Source of the DNA: Candidatus Bipolaricaulota bacterium
GTDB taxonomy: Bacteria; Bipolaricaulota; Bipolaricaulia; RBG-16-55-9; DRXL01
NCBI GenBank assembly: GCA_025060395.1
Contig: JANXCC010000004.1
Span: 1-37,453 of the forward strand
Direction of reading: 5' to 3'
DNA: 37,453 nt
The position numbers were made by a program, and so were the translations under genes. The notes under the pieces are model-generated. The model worked only from the letters and a program-made list of their open reading frames with translations, had not been told where the DNA came from and did no database searches. This document shows, piece by piece, positions 17,155-24,425 of the stretch (the first letter of the stretch is position 1; each line of letters begins with the position of its first letter).

Positions 17155-17184
17155 CAAGGGGCAGAGCACGCGCTCCGCCCCTTG
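17155..17184. terminator. Bidirectional stem-loop terminator
   Basis: CAAGGGGC.GAGC pairs with GCTC.GCCCCTTG around a 4-base loop with one A-C mismatch. It stands between convergent genes ending at 17137 and 17210. The U-run is weak on both sides (minus side GTGTTTATAAC), but the stem is long and G+C rich. Confidence 0.7.
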
Positions 17185-17209
17185 TCAGTCTATCCTTGTT
17201 GTATAAGCA

Positions 17210-18202
17210 TTACGCTCGCAGCTTCACCCACGCGATGATCACGTTGCCATCAGGCATCTCCTCGACGAGCCTGAGCGCGATACTGTAGAACGCTGACGCC
17301 GCGACCCCGCTTATGGGCACCGAATAGAGCTGATAGCTGCCCAGCACGATCGTCAGTGTCCCAACTTTTGTCCAGCCCTCAAGCCCACGAATGTCTCCAT
17401 CGGGCGCAGGCAGCTTCGTCGGATCGGTCGGCTCAGTCTGGACGAAGACTTCAACCTGAGCTATTCTATTACCCACCCCCTTCAAACAGAACTGTAATTC
17501 TGTTAGAGGCTGGTTGCGCACCGCGATCCTGTAGACGACCCAGTCGCCGTCATCGTTCATCCCGGCTTCAAAGGGCTTTTCGGATTTACCCCACGCTTGC
17601 CACTTCGATAAGAACGATGCGTCTATCGCCGTAAGATCGGCCCAGTGATCCACACCGCGCTTATCAGGGTTGATATTCGTGCCCCCGGTAGCGAGATAGC
17701 GTGCTCCATCGCGTAAGAAGAGTCCTGGTGTTGGTATCCCTGGGTCGCAAACGATCGCCATCGGTGCTGCAGGTGGAGGGGTAGGCGGCGTCGGTGGCGG
17801 TGAAGGCGGCAGCACGACAAACGTTCTAGTCCCCAAGAGCTCTGGCGGAGCACTTGCAGGATTGTGTATCACGCGCACAAGATACGTCCCTGGTGGGAGA
17901 ATCCCAACCCCAATCGTGTATGGTCCCCACGAAGTCAACACTTGTGCGCATATCGTGCCAGGATTAGACGTGTTGATTGTAATCGTCGTGCCAAGGAGGC
18001 TAGCCGTAGGATTCTGCGGAACACAGGCATTCTTATAGACCCCTGAAATTTGGATAAAGACCGGCGTGCCAAAGGGCACGATGGACCCGGGAATGATAGT
18101 GATCGTCGTGCCGACCTGCGCGACGCCTGAGACAGCCAATAAGGCCACTCCCAACGCAACAACACCCACCCGCTTTCCTACGCTCCAGAGCCGATAACGC
18201 AT
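17210..18202 (-). CDS. Exported two-domain protein with proline-rich linker
   Basis: 330 residues, start preceded by AAGGTGGTG. A signal peptide covers ~1-29 (hydrophobic 13-26, likely cut at GVAQ). Residues ~30-130 form a beta-rich, Ig-like domain with Cys60 and Cys85 that could pair. Residues 131-147 are a Pro-rich linker (PPSPPPTPPTPPPAAP). Residues ~148-330 form a second beta-rich domain with VCDPGIPTPG and DWVVYRIAVRN, perhaps a binding module; I recognise no family. It follows the second exported protein gene across a strong hairpin at 18233-18274. Function unknown; inferred to be a surface or periplasmic binding protein. Confidence 0.75.
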   Translation of the reverse strand: MRYRLWSVGKRVGVVALGVALLAVSGVAQVGTTITIIPGSIVPFGTPVFIQISGVYKNACVPQNPTASLLGTTITINTSNPGTICAQVLTSWGPYTIGVGILPPGTYLVRVIHNPASAPPELLGTRTFVVLPPSPPPTPPTPPPAAPMAIVCDPGIPTPGLFLRDGARYLATGGTNINPDKRGVDHWADLTAIDASFLSKWQAWGKSEKPFEAGMNDDGDWVVYRIAVRNQPLTELQFCLKGVGNRIAQVEVFVQTEPTDPTKLPAPDGDIRGLEGWTKVGTLTIVLGSYQLYSVPISGVAASAFYSIALRLVEEMPDGNVIIAWVKLRA

Positions 18203-18232
18203 AATATCACCACCTTGAGTTTTAAAGAATAA

Positions 18233-18274
18233 CCCCCGAAGTGAGGGCTATTATATATATGCTCACTTCGGGGG
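18233..18274 (-). terminator. Stem-loop between the two exported-protein genes
   Basis: CCCCCGAAGTGAG (18233-18245) and CTCACTTCGGGGG (18262-18274) form a perfect 13-bp stem with a 16-base A/T-rich loop. Read on minus, it comes just after the stop at 18282 and is followed by TTATTCTTT, so it looks like an intrinsic terminator. The loop contains TATAAT on the minus strand (18255-18250), and only 30 bases separate the stem from the next ATG at 18202. It may therefore act as terminator plus promoter or as a leaky attenuator. Confidence 0.7.
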
Positions 18275-18281
18275 GGAGGTT

Positions 18282-19154
18282 TCACCCAGCCAACGAGAGC
18301 ACGAAGGGCATCGTCGGCCCGCCGACTTTGATCACTAATACAAAGAAGACGACTCCTGGCACTGGCCCGCCCCCAAACGTTGTGAATGGGGCAAAGAGCG
18401 CGGGACGGTCACAGAAGACCGTCAGCCCGCCCCCCGGCGGCGGCACCGAAAAGCACGTCGCCAACGTGGGCAGACCCACGACCCATAAGACGGCGGGCAC
18501 CAACGGACGATCATACGTCACTGCAGCGCGGAGTTGCCCTGTCCCGGAGCTGACCCAGTACGCGACCGCTTGCAGACCCGGTCCTAAAGCCCCTAAGACT
18601 AACGGGTCGTCAGCGTCACCGATCTTGGGCTTCTCTTGGGTGCCCTGGACCTCGACCGTCACGCCAGCGGCTTGCAAAGCTGCAAGAAGCTGCTGCGGGT
18701 TCATCCCCGGCGTGAGCGGCGGCAAGCCTGGAGGCAATGTTGGCTGCCCCGTGGGCGGCTGAGGCTGCTGCCCCGCAACCGTCGCCACGATCGTGCCACA
18801 CTCGTATTTGGTCTCTTGACCCACCGGGACAGAGAGCTCCAGTCTGACGGATTGCCCCTGGCCCCCTACATAGGCCCCAAGCACTTGAAGGTGCGTAGGA
18901 ACGGCGCGTAGCTCAACCCTGAACTCTCGCTTAGTCTCCACCGCGATGACCACCGGTGGAGTGAAGAGCTGCGTGGCGATGGGAACTTGATTCTGTAGCC
19001 ACGTCAACTGTACAAGCTGCACGCCTCCGCGGCAGTTCGCATTGCTGATCACTGCGGTAGCAATGACCGTCTGCTGGGCCAGCGGCCCATAGCCCAGCCC
19101 CACCAACAACGCCCCGACCAGCCCGACCACCAGCCACGACCGACAACGCTTCAT
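18282..19154 (-). CDS. Exported two-domain protein with proline-rich linker
   Basis: 290 residues with AGGAGG upstream of the ATG. Signal peptide ~1-27 (MKRCRSWLVV then hydrophobic to LAQQ). Residues ~28-125 are beta-rich with Cys41 and Cys119 that could form a disulphide; ~128-152 are a Pro/Gly/Gln-rich linker (PPTGQPTLPPGLPPLTPG); a helix ~153-165 is followed by a beta-rich domain to 290 with a further pair of Cys. Same plan as the neighbour at 17210-18202, but no clear sequence identity. It starts 40 bases after leucine dehydrogenase and may be on the greA transcript. Function unknown. Confidence 0.72.
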   Translation of the reverse strand: MKRCRSWLVVGLVGALLVGLGYGPLAQQTVIATAVISNANCRGGVQLVQLTWLQNQVPIATQLFTPPVVIAVETKREFRVELRAVPTHLQVLGAYVGGQGQSVRLELSVPVGQETKYECGTIVATVAGQQPQPPTGQPTLPPGLPPLTPGMNPQQLLAALQAAGVTVEVQGTQEKPKIGDADDPLVLGALGPGLQAVAYWVSSGTGQLRAAVTYDRPLVPAVLWVVGLPTLATCFSVPPPGGGLTVFCDRPALFAPFTTFGGGPVPGVVFFVLVIKVGGPTMPFVLSLAG

Positions 19155-19194
19155 GACGATAAACCTCCTGTCTTTAGGATTATGTGTGGCTTGC

Positions 19195-20250
19195 TTACTC
19201 GTAAGGGCGTTTGCGCAAGCGCTCCTCGGCTATGCGGTCTGCGACCCGGTGCGGGGCAATCCGCTCGCGCCGCGCAATCTCAAAGATCTTTAGTAACCGA
19301 CCGTAGATCTTCTCCGTCTCCTGAAAAGCTCTCTCCAAAGATCCCCCTATCAAGTCCTGGACTGCGGCGATAAGTCCCCCAGCGTTGATCACATAATCAG
19401 GGGCGTAGAGAATCCCAAATTCGTGGAGTCTATCACCGTGGCGAGGCTCTTTAAGTTGATTATTTGCTGACCCTGCGACGATTTTACAGTTCAGCAGAGG
19501 CAACGTTGTGTCATTGATAATGCCTCCAATGGCACATGGGGCGAACGCATCGCACTCGAGCGCATAGATCGCGTCAGGAGGCTCGACGATCCTCACCCCA
19601 AACTCACTCTGTACTCGCTCGAGGGCGCGACGATCGATGTCGCTGACAAAGATCCTCGCCCCCTCAGCCGTTAACAATTTAATGAGATGATACCCGACCT
19701 TGCCCGCCCCTTGGACCGCGATAGTGCGCCCGTGCAGCGAACTGTTTCCAAAGACGGTTTGGAAACACGCCTTCAAACCATAGAAGACTCCCTGGGCTGT
19801 TACCGGTGAGATGTCGGGGGTAACTCCCCTGGCCCCTGCGATAAACTGGGTCTCACGCATCATGACCTTGAGATCCTCAGGGTCGATCCCCATCTCCTCC
19901 CCGGTGGTGAAGCGTCCATTGAATTGATGGACAATACGCGCATAAGCCTGCAGGAGCTGTGGGGTCTTCTCACGCTTGGGATCACCCAGGATGACCCCTT
20001 TGCCCCCGCCAAAGGGCAACTCCGCGAGAGCGCACTTATAGCTCATCGCTTGGGCGAGCTTGAGAGCATCTTCCAGGGCGGCCTCCCAAGTCGCATAGGG
20101 ATAGAAGCGCGTTCCCCCAGTTGCAGGGCCCAACGTCGTGCTGTGAATGACTATGAGCGCTCTCAATCCAGTCCCAGGGTCGCTATAGTAATGTACCTCT
20201 TGGGGCGTATATTGAGCAATTAGCTCGTGGATTGCCTTGGGTGTCTTCAT
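19195..20250 (-). CDS. Leucine (branched-chain amino acid) dehydrogenase
   Basis: 351 residues, a Glu/Leu/Phe/Val dehydrogenase. Catalytic lysines are K72 (SYKCALAELPFGGGKG) and K84, spaced as K68/K80 in Bacillus leucine dehydrogenase. The NAD-binding turn is VQGAGKVGYHL near residue 180, and NNQLKEPRHGDRL and YVINAGGLI match the family C-half. It deaminates leucine, valine or isoleucine to the 2-oxoacid with NAD+ (EC 1.4.1.9), or works in reverse; phenylalanine or valine preference cannot be excluded. The ATG overlaps the PAP2 stop as ATGA (20247-20250), implying coupling. Oxoacids from it could feed branched acyl-CoA to the CoA-transferase/ADP-forming synthetase (inference). Confidence 0.88.
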   Translation of the reverse strand: MKTPKAIHELIAQYTPQEVHYYSDPGTGLRALIVIHSTTLGPATGGTRFYPYATWEAALEDALKLAQAMSYKCALAELPFGGGKGVILGDPKREKTPQLLQAYARIVHQFNGRFTTGEEMGIDPEDLKVMMRETQFIAGARGVTPDISPVTAQGVFYGLKACFQTVFGNSSLHGRTIAVQGAGKVGYHLIKLLTAEGARIFVSDIDRRALERVQSEFGVRIVEPPDAIYALECDAFAPCAIGGIINDTTLPLLNCKIVAGSANNQLKEPRHGDRLHEFGILYAPDYVINAGGLIAAVQDLIGGSLERAFQETEKIYGRLLKIFEIARRERIAPHRVADRIAEERLRKRPYE

Positions 20251-20852
20251 AGTCTCAGAATCCTTTCAAAGATGGGCAAGAGAAATGCACTGGAGAGCAT
20301 GCCCAGGAGAGCACCGCTGATCACGTCCGACGGATAGTGCTCAGCCATATGGATACGCGAGACTGCGATGAAGCTTGCGGCAGCGTACGCGGCCACTTGC
20401 ACGGGAAGTATAGGATAGAAGTAGGCGAGCGCATAGGCAATGCCAAACGAGGTCGTGGCGTGTCCCGAAGGAAACGAGTACGTATCGAGCAGCCGATACC
20501 CCCACTCCGAGAGCGGGGTCGCATACCTGGGGCGCATGCGCTTGAAGACCAGCTTGAGAAACCGAAAGAGCGCTATATTGATCATGGTGATGGCAAACGC
20601 AATCATAACGTAGGTGCGATCCAAGGGCGTACCCCAGATTAGAATAAATAGCCCGATCAGTCCCCACAAGTACCCATCACCAAAGTAGGTTGCAACGACC
20701 ATGGCGGGTGAGATCTTCTTCATGAGGTGATTCTCTCTGACAAAGCGCACATAGCGTTCATCCCACGAGACCACCCAATAGGGCAACACATCAGCTAAAT
20801 AATGATAGAGCGAGAGGAACCCTTTCTGGATGGCCGTTTGCGCTCGTCCCAT
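20247..20852 (-). CDS. PAP2-family membrane phosphatase
   Basis: 201 residues with about five membrane helices. The three phosphatase motifs are intact: KLVFKRMRPR, SFPSGHATTS and SRIHMAEHYPSD. Members dephosphorylate undecaprenyl pyrophosphate or phosphatidic acid-type lipids at the membrane. It starts 1 base after lysS and overlaps the leucine dehydrogenase start. Substrate is not certain; undecaprenyl pyrophosphate is likeliest. Confidence 0.88.
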   Translation of the reverse strand: MGRAQTAIQKGFLSLYHYLADVLPYWVVSWDERYVRFVRENHLMKKISPAMVVATYFGDGYLWGLIGLFILIWGTPLDRTYVMIAFAITMINIALFRFLKLVFKRMRPRYATPLSEWGYRLLDTYSFPSGHATTSFGIAYALAYFYPILPVQVAAYAAASFIAVSRIHMAEHYPSDVISGALLGMLSSAFLLPIFERILRL

Positions 20853-20853
20853 C

Positions 20854-22341
20854 TTAGGCCTCCTCGCCCTTCTTGGGGCGCAAGATCGGGAAGAGAATGA
20901 CTTCTCGGATGGACGGGGAATCGGTCAGGATCATCGTTAAGCGATCTATGCCGATGCCTAGACCCCCTGTGGGTGGCATTCCGTACTCTAATGCTAGTAA
21001 AAAGTCTTCGTCGAGGGGCTGGGTCTCTTCGTCTCCGGCGCGGCGCATCATTTCTTGAGCGAGAAAGCGCTCGCGTTGATCGAGGGGATCGTTGAGCTCG
21101 GAGAAGGCGTTGCCAAACTCCATCGCCCCAATGAACGGCTCAAAACGCTCCACGAAGTCGGGATTGTCTCGCTTCTTCTTGGCCAGTGGCGAGAGCTCCA
21201 CAGGATAATCGAGTACAAACGTCGGGTGGATGAGCTTCGGTTCGACGTACGTCTTTAACAGCTCATCGACTTGTTTGCCCCAGGTCGGCTGCGGATCGAC
21301 GGTGAGCTTGCGCCGCGCGATCTCCGTGCGCAGCTCCGGCAACGTTCGAAACCGCTCGATATCGATCCCTGTATGCTCGAGGATCGCGTCACGGAACGTA
21401 ATACGTCGCCAGGGGGGAGTCAAGTCGATCTCATGCCCTTGGTAGATAATCCGGGTCGATCCGAGCACCTCCTTAGCGATTTGGCAGATCATGCGTTCGG
21501 TCAGAGCCATCATATCAGTGTAGTCCGCGTAGGCCCAGTAGCACTCCATTTGGGTGAATTCGGGGTTATGCTTGGTGCTGAGACCCTCGTTGCGGAAGTC
21601 CTTGCCGATCTCATAGACTTTTTCTAAGCCTCCGACAATAAGACGCTTCAGATAGAGCTCGTCGGAGATCCTCAGATAGAGGGTCATATCGAGGGCGTTG
21701 TGATAGGTCGTGAACGGCTTTGCCGCAGCGCCCCCGTAGAGGGGCTGGAGGATAGGGGTTTCAACCTCTAGGAAACCTTCGCTCTCTAGGAATCTGCGCA
21801 TAGCGCTGACGATACGGCTCCGGATGATCGCGATCCGCCGCGCGTGCTCATTGGCAATGAGATCCAGATATCGTTGTCGATATCGGATCTCGACGTCTTG
21901 GAGGCCATGCCATTTCTCCGGCAGAGGGCGCAGCGCTTTCGCCAACAGTGTGAAGTCTTCGACCTTGATGGAGAGCTCGCCCTTCTTGGTGCGGAAGACC
22001 AGCCCTATAGCTCCAAGAAAGTCTCCGATGTCGAGTTGGGTGAAGAGCTCGTAGCGGTCTGGGCCGAGCAGATCCAAGGTCGCATAGAGTTGGATGCGGC
22101 CAGAGCCGTCGCGCAGGTCCAGGAAGGATGCGCCCCCCATCACGCGGCGAGCCATGATCCGTCCAGCCACCCGAGCATACGTCGTGCTTTCCCCGCCCGC
22201 CGGCAGATTGCGAAAGTCCCTGTGCAGTTCTTCAGCAAGATGGGTGCGCTCGAACTTTGTGGGATACGGGTCGATACCACGCTCACGCCACTGAGCCAAC
22301 TTCCGCAGGCGTTCTTCGCGTAGGGGATTGCTCGTGTCCAT
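20854..22341 (-). CDS. lysS: Lysyl-tRNA synthetase, class II
   Basis: 495 residues, full length for bacterial LysS. N-terminal OB-fold (~55-150; VAGRIMARRVMGGASFLDLR), then the class II core: motif 2 (FRNEGLSTKHNPEFTQMECY) and motif 3 (GLGIGIDRLTMILTDSPSIR) near the C-terminus. It charges tRNA-Lys with lysine in the cytoplasm. It follows greA by 9 bases in the same operon; greA-lysS neighbours are known in other bacteria. Confidence 0.97.
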   Translation of the reverse strand: MDTSNPLREERLRKLAQWRERGIDPYPTKFERTHLAEELHRDFRNLPAGGESTTYARVAGRIMARRVMGGASFLDLRDGSGRIQLYATLDLLGPDRYELFTQLDIGDFLGAIGLVFRTKKGELSIKVEDFTLLAKALRPLPEKWHGLQDVEIRYRQRYLDLIANEHARRIAIIRSRIVSAMRRFLESEGFLEVETPILQPLYGGAAAKPFTTYHNALDMTLYLRISDELYLKRLIVGGLEKVYEIGKDFRNEGLSTKHNPEFTQMECYWAYADYTDMMALTERMICQIAKEVLGSTRIIYQGHEIDLTPPWRRITFRDAILEHTGIDIERFRTLPELRTEIARRKLTVDPQPTWGKQVDELLKTYVEPKLIHPTFVLDYPVELSPLAKKKRDNPDFVERFEPFIGAMEFGNAFSELNDPLDQRERFLAQEMMRRAGDEETQPLDEDFLLALEYGMPPTGGLGIGIDRLTMILTDSPSIREVILFPILRPKKGEEA

Positions 22342-22350
22342 GAGGGGAGC

Positions 22351-22833
22351 TCAGCGCTGGATTGCTAAGATCTTGTAGCGTACGATGCCGCGCGGGGTCT
22401 CGACCTGGATCTCAGCGCCCTTGTGTTGGCCCATGAGCGCTTTCCCCACAGGAGACTCCGTGGAGATCTTATTCTGCTCGGGGTCGGCTTCGGCGGGACT
22501 GACCAGTTCAAACGTCTCGGTCTTGTTGGTCTTGAGGTCCTTCAAGGTCACGCGCGTACCGATGTTGACCGCCTTGGTGCTGATCTGGCTCTCATCCAGG
22601 ACTACGGCCTTCTCCAGAAGCTCTTCCAGGCGGCGCACCTCGGCCTCGTAGTAGTCCTGCTCGCGCTTAATGTCTAAATACTCTTTGTTTTCGCGCAGCT
22701 CCGCCCCGTGCTCCTTGGCGATCTTCAGCTTCTTGGGCAGCTCTTCATAGAGAATACGCCGATACTCCTCGAGCTTCTTTTTCTTCAGCTCGTAGCCTTC
22801 TGGCGTTAAGATGATCTCTTCTGTCGCTTCCAT
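22351..22833 (-). CDS. greA: Transcription elongation factor GreA
   Basis: 160 residues, standard length. The N-terminal coiled coil (~8-78) carries the acidic tip region (LRENKEYLDIKREQD), and the C-terminal FKBP-like domain has SPVGKALMGQHKGAEIQV. GreA enters the RNA polymerase secondary channel and triggers transcript cleavage in backtracked complexes. A good site (AGGAGGGG) precedes the ATG. It is first in the operon with lysS, PAP2 and leucine dehydrogenase, read from an extended -10 promoter. Confidence 0.97.
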   Translation of the reverse strand: MEATEEIILTPEGYELKKKKLEEYRRILYEELPKKLKIAKEHGAELRENKEYLDIKREQDYYEAEVRRLEELLEKAVVLDESQISTKAVNIGTRVTLKDLKTNKTETFELVSPAEADPEQNKISTESPVGKALMGQHKGAEIQVETPRGIVRYKILAIQR

Positions 22834-22856
22834 AGCCTGCCCCTCCTGATCCTCAT

Positions 22857-22886
22857 CGGAACGTAGACGTTCGTATAGACGTTCCG
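22857..22886. promoter_or_regulatory. Inverted and direct repeats in the greA leader
   Basis: CGGAACGT (22857-22864) and ACGTTCCG (22879-22886) are perfect inverted repeats spaced by 14 bases. Within, TAGACGTTC occurs twice (22864-22872, 22876-22884) with a 12-base period. All lie in the ~75-base untranslated leader between the promoter and greA. It could be an RNA hairpin or an operator. No known element matches that I can name. Confidence 0.45.
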
Positions 22887-22915
22887 GTGGGATATGCTTG
22901 GATCGGTGCGGCTAT

Positions 22916-22944
22916 ACTATAGCACAATCTCGAGAGAGAATCAA
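22916..22944 (-). promoter_or_regulatory. Extended -10 promoter of the greA-lysS operon
   Basis: On minus: TTGATT (22944-22939), 17 bases, TATAGT (22921-22916) preceded by TGC, an extended -10. The -35 box overlaps the last codons and stop of rnpA, so the greA operon has its own start inside the upstream gene's end. Confidence 0.65.
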
Positions 22945-23291
22945 GGGGCTGTACGGGCCAGGGCTTCTAGCGCCTCGACAAAGCGCTGCTGGATCTGGGC
23001 GTTCTCGAGAGAGGGCACCGAGGAGCGTGGCTGCACAATGATATCAAGCCCACGGGTCAGCTCCGGATGCAAGCGGAATGCTTCGCGAAGGACGCGCTTG
23101 ATGCGGTTGCGCTCATGGGCCTTGCCCAACTTTTTGCTGATGCTGATGCCAAGGCGCCCCAATTCTGTTGGGCTCTTACGCACATAGAAGATACGGAAGC
23201 ACTCGTTTGTGTACATCTGGCCGTGCGCATAGATATACTCAAAATCACGGCGTCTGCGAATGCGTCGCGCACGAGAGAATCCGAAAGACAC
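22941..23291 (-). CDS. rnpA: Ribonuclease P protein component
   Basis: 116 residues from a GTG at 23291. The signature RNRIKRVLREAFR is present, with the basic N-terminus (RARRIRRRRDFEYIYAHG) and GISISKKLGKAHERN. It binds the RNase P RNA and helps cleave tRNA 5' leaders. In most bacteria the gene follows rpmH near oriC; here it is 9 bases after a ComEA-like gene with no rpmH, yidC or dnaA in sight. No strong ribosome site, so coupling to the upstream gene is likely. Confidence 0.95.
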   Translation of the reverse strand: MSFGFSRARRIRRRRDFEYIYAHGQMYTNECFRIFYVRKSPTELGRLGISISKKLGKAHERNRIKRVLREAFRLHPELTRGLDIIVQPRSSVPSLENAQIQQRFVEALEALARTAP

Positions 23292-23300
23292 GAAGGTAGC

Positions 23301-23657
23301 TTATCGGCTCGAGTGGGGGTTTGCAAATGACGGGGGTCCCACGCGCACGCGCCCTCTAATATGTTCCAATCTCTTTGGACCGATGCCGCGAATCTCTAGG
23401 AGCTCTTCGACAGCCTTAAAACCCCCGTGCGCTTGGCGATATTCGATAATCCGTCGAGCTAAGACCGGCCCGATTCCCGGCAGATCTATCAGTTCGTCGA
23501 GCGTCGCGGTATTCAAATCGATTGGCTCTGTCAATTTCTTGACAAACTGCGCGATCTGAGGCTCCGGAGCCCATGCCACTTGCGTCCCTAGAGCCGCACC
23601 TAGTAGTACCGCGACTAGGCTGATTAAGACGATCTGATCAGATCTTTTCAAGGTCAT
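23301..23657 (-). CDS. ComEA-like helix-hairpin-helix DNA-binding protein
   Basis: 118 residues from the ATG at 23657, which overlaps the upstream stop as ATGA (23654-23657); this decides the start. One N-terminal membrane helix (~7-30) anchors a C-terminal double helix-hairpin-helix ([38 protein letters not shown]). This is the ComEA/YbaV-type layout, in which the outside-facing domain binds incoming double-stranded DNA in natural transformation. No comEC or pilus genes are in the window. The middle member of a three-gene unit with the gpF-like gene and rnpA. Confidence 0.88.
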   Translation of the reverse strand: MTLKRSDQIVLISLVAVLLGAALGTQVAWAPEPQIAQFVKKLTEPIDLNTATLDELIDLPGIGPVLARRIIEYRQAHGGFKAVEELLEIRGIGPKRLEHIRGRVRVGPPSFANPHSSR

Positions 23658-24184
23658 GGCAGCAGTTCTTTGAGGCGCTCGATCCCTTGGGTCTCCCACG
23701 CCAAGATCAGCCTTGACGGGATCGGACGATATTTGTCTAAACTAAATTTCATTCTATAGAATCTGATAAAGAGCTTCTGCAGCCGGGCGCGCAGCTCCGG
23801 GTTTTTGTCCAAGAGTTCGCGCTTCTCAGCGCAGAGTTGTTCGACTTCTTCTAAGTAGAACTCGACTTGGGCGGCTTGACGGAAGAGTTCCTCGGCTTTA
23901 GATAAATCCGAGCCGTTGAGGCTCTCGACAGCTTGACGCCAGAGCTTGCGGCGCAACAGCTCTTGCTGAGCGCGCAGTTTCATCCGTTCCGCTTGTTCTT
24001 GATAGTATTCAAGCTGCGACGGGGGAAATTCTAACAGATGGCAGCGACAGTCAGGGTGGAGCGGCGGCTCGGCTTGGGGGTCTTCAAAGATCTCTCCGTG
24101 GTGGCTCAGACACGCCTCGCACGTGAGGAAGTGGACTTGGGCATAGAACTGAAAGTACTTTTCTGGGCGCTCGAGGAGAGCCAT
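23654..24184 (-). CDS. Unknown protein with gpF-like Cys/His zinc motif and coiled coil
   Basis: 176 residues. Near residues 20-52 is a CxxC...HPDCRC pattern ([13 protein letters not shown], then [14 protein letters not shown]) like the C-terminal metal motif of phage Mu gpF/SPP1 gp7 head-morphogenesis proteins. The rest (~55-150) is charged and helical with a Q/E/L/R-rich coiled coil and a second helical pair. There is no phage gene nearby and no capsid-like domain, so the motif appears reused. The ATG at 24184 lacks a clear ribosome site. It is coupled by ATGA to the ComEA-like gene. Function unknown; zinc binding is a reasoned guess. Confidence 0.7.
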   Translation of the reverse strand: MALLERPEKYFQFYAQVHFLTCEACLSHHGEIFEDPQAEPPLHPDCRCHLLEFPPSQLEYYQEQAERMKLRAQQELLRRKLWRQAVESLNGSDLSKAEELFRQAAQVEFYLEEVEQLCAEKRELLDKNPELRARLQKLFIRFYRMKFSLDKYRPIPSRLILAWETQGIERLKELLP

Positions 24185-24289
24185 AGCTTATCGAAGGCTA
24201 GTCAACAAGTTCATCACCGTTGTATCTTCGCCTCTGCCTTGCTCCATCTTGCCTCTTAGATGGCAACGTCCTTGCCTGCCCTTTGGGAC

Positions 24290-24371
24290 CTTTGATCGAG
24301 ATTCAGCATATACGTTCAGGATGCTTGGCGTTGCCCTCTAAGCCCTTCGGCCTCCGCCTGAATCTTTGATC
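24290..24371. repeat. Nested inverted and direct repeats in the 24185-24425 gap
   Basis: GATTCAG (24300-24306) pairs with CTGAATC (24358-24364); TTCAGG (24315-24320) could instead pair with CCTGAA (24357-24362); CTTTGATC occurs twice (24290-24297, 24364-24371). They lie upstream of the gpF-like gene and just after mraY. They could form alternative RNA folds. No known ncRNA or riboswitch is recognisable, and I see no convincing gene in this gap. Confidence 0.3.
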
Positions 24372-24425
24372 CCGACTGTGTACATGATGGCTCCATTGTA
24401 AGGAGGAGTAGCCACGAATTCAACT

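Noticed and set aside
17763-17810. G-rich tandem-like stretch
   Set aside because: It is the coding sequence of the Pro-rich linker, so the repeat is explained by the protein.
23297-24193. Ten-base repeat TAGCTTATCG at 23297 and 24184
   Set aside because: Only two copies of ten bases, lying near two start codons; easily chance.
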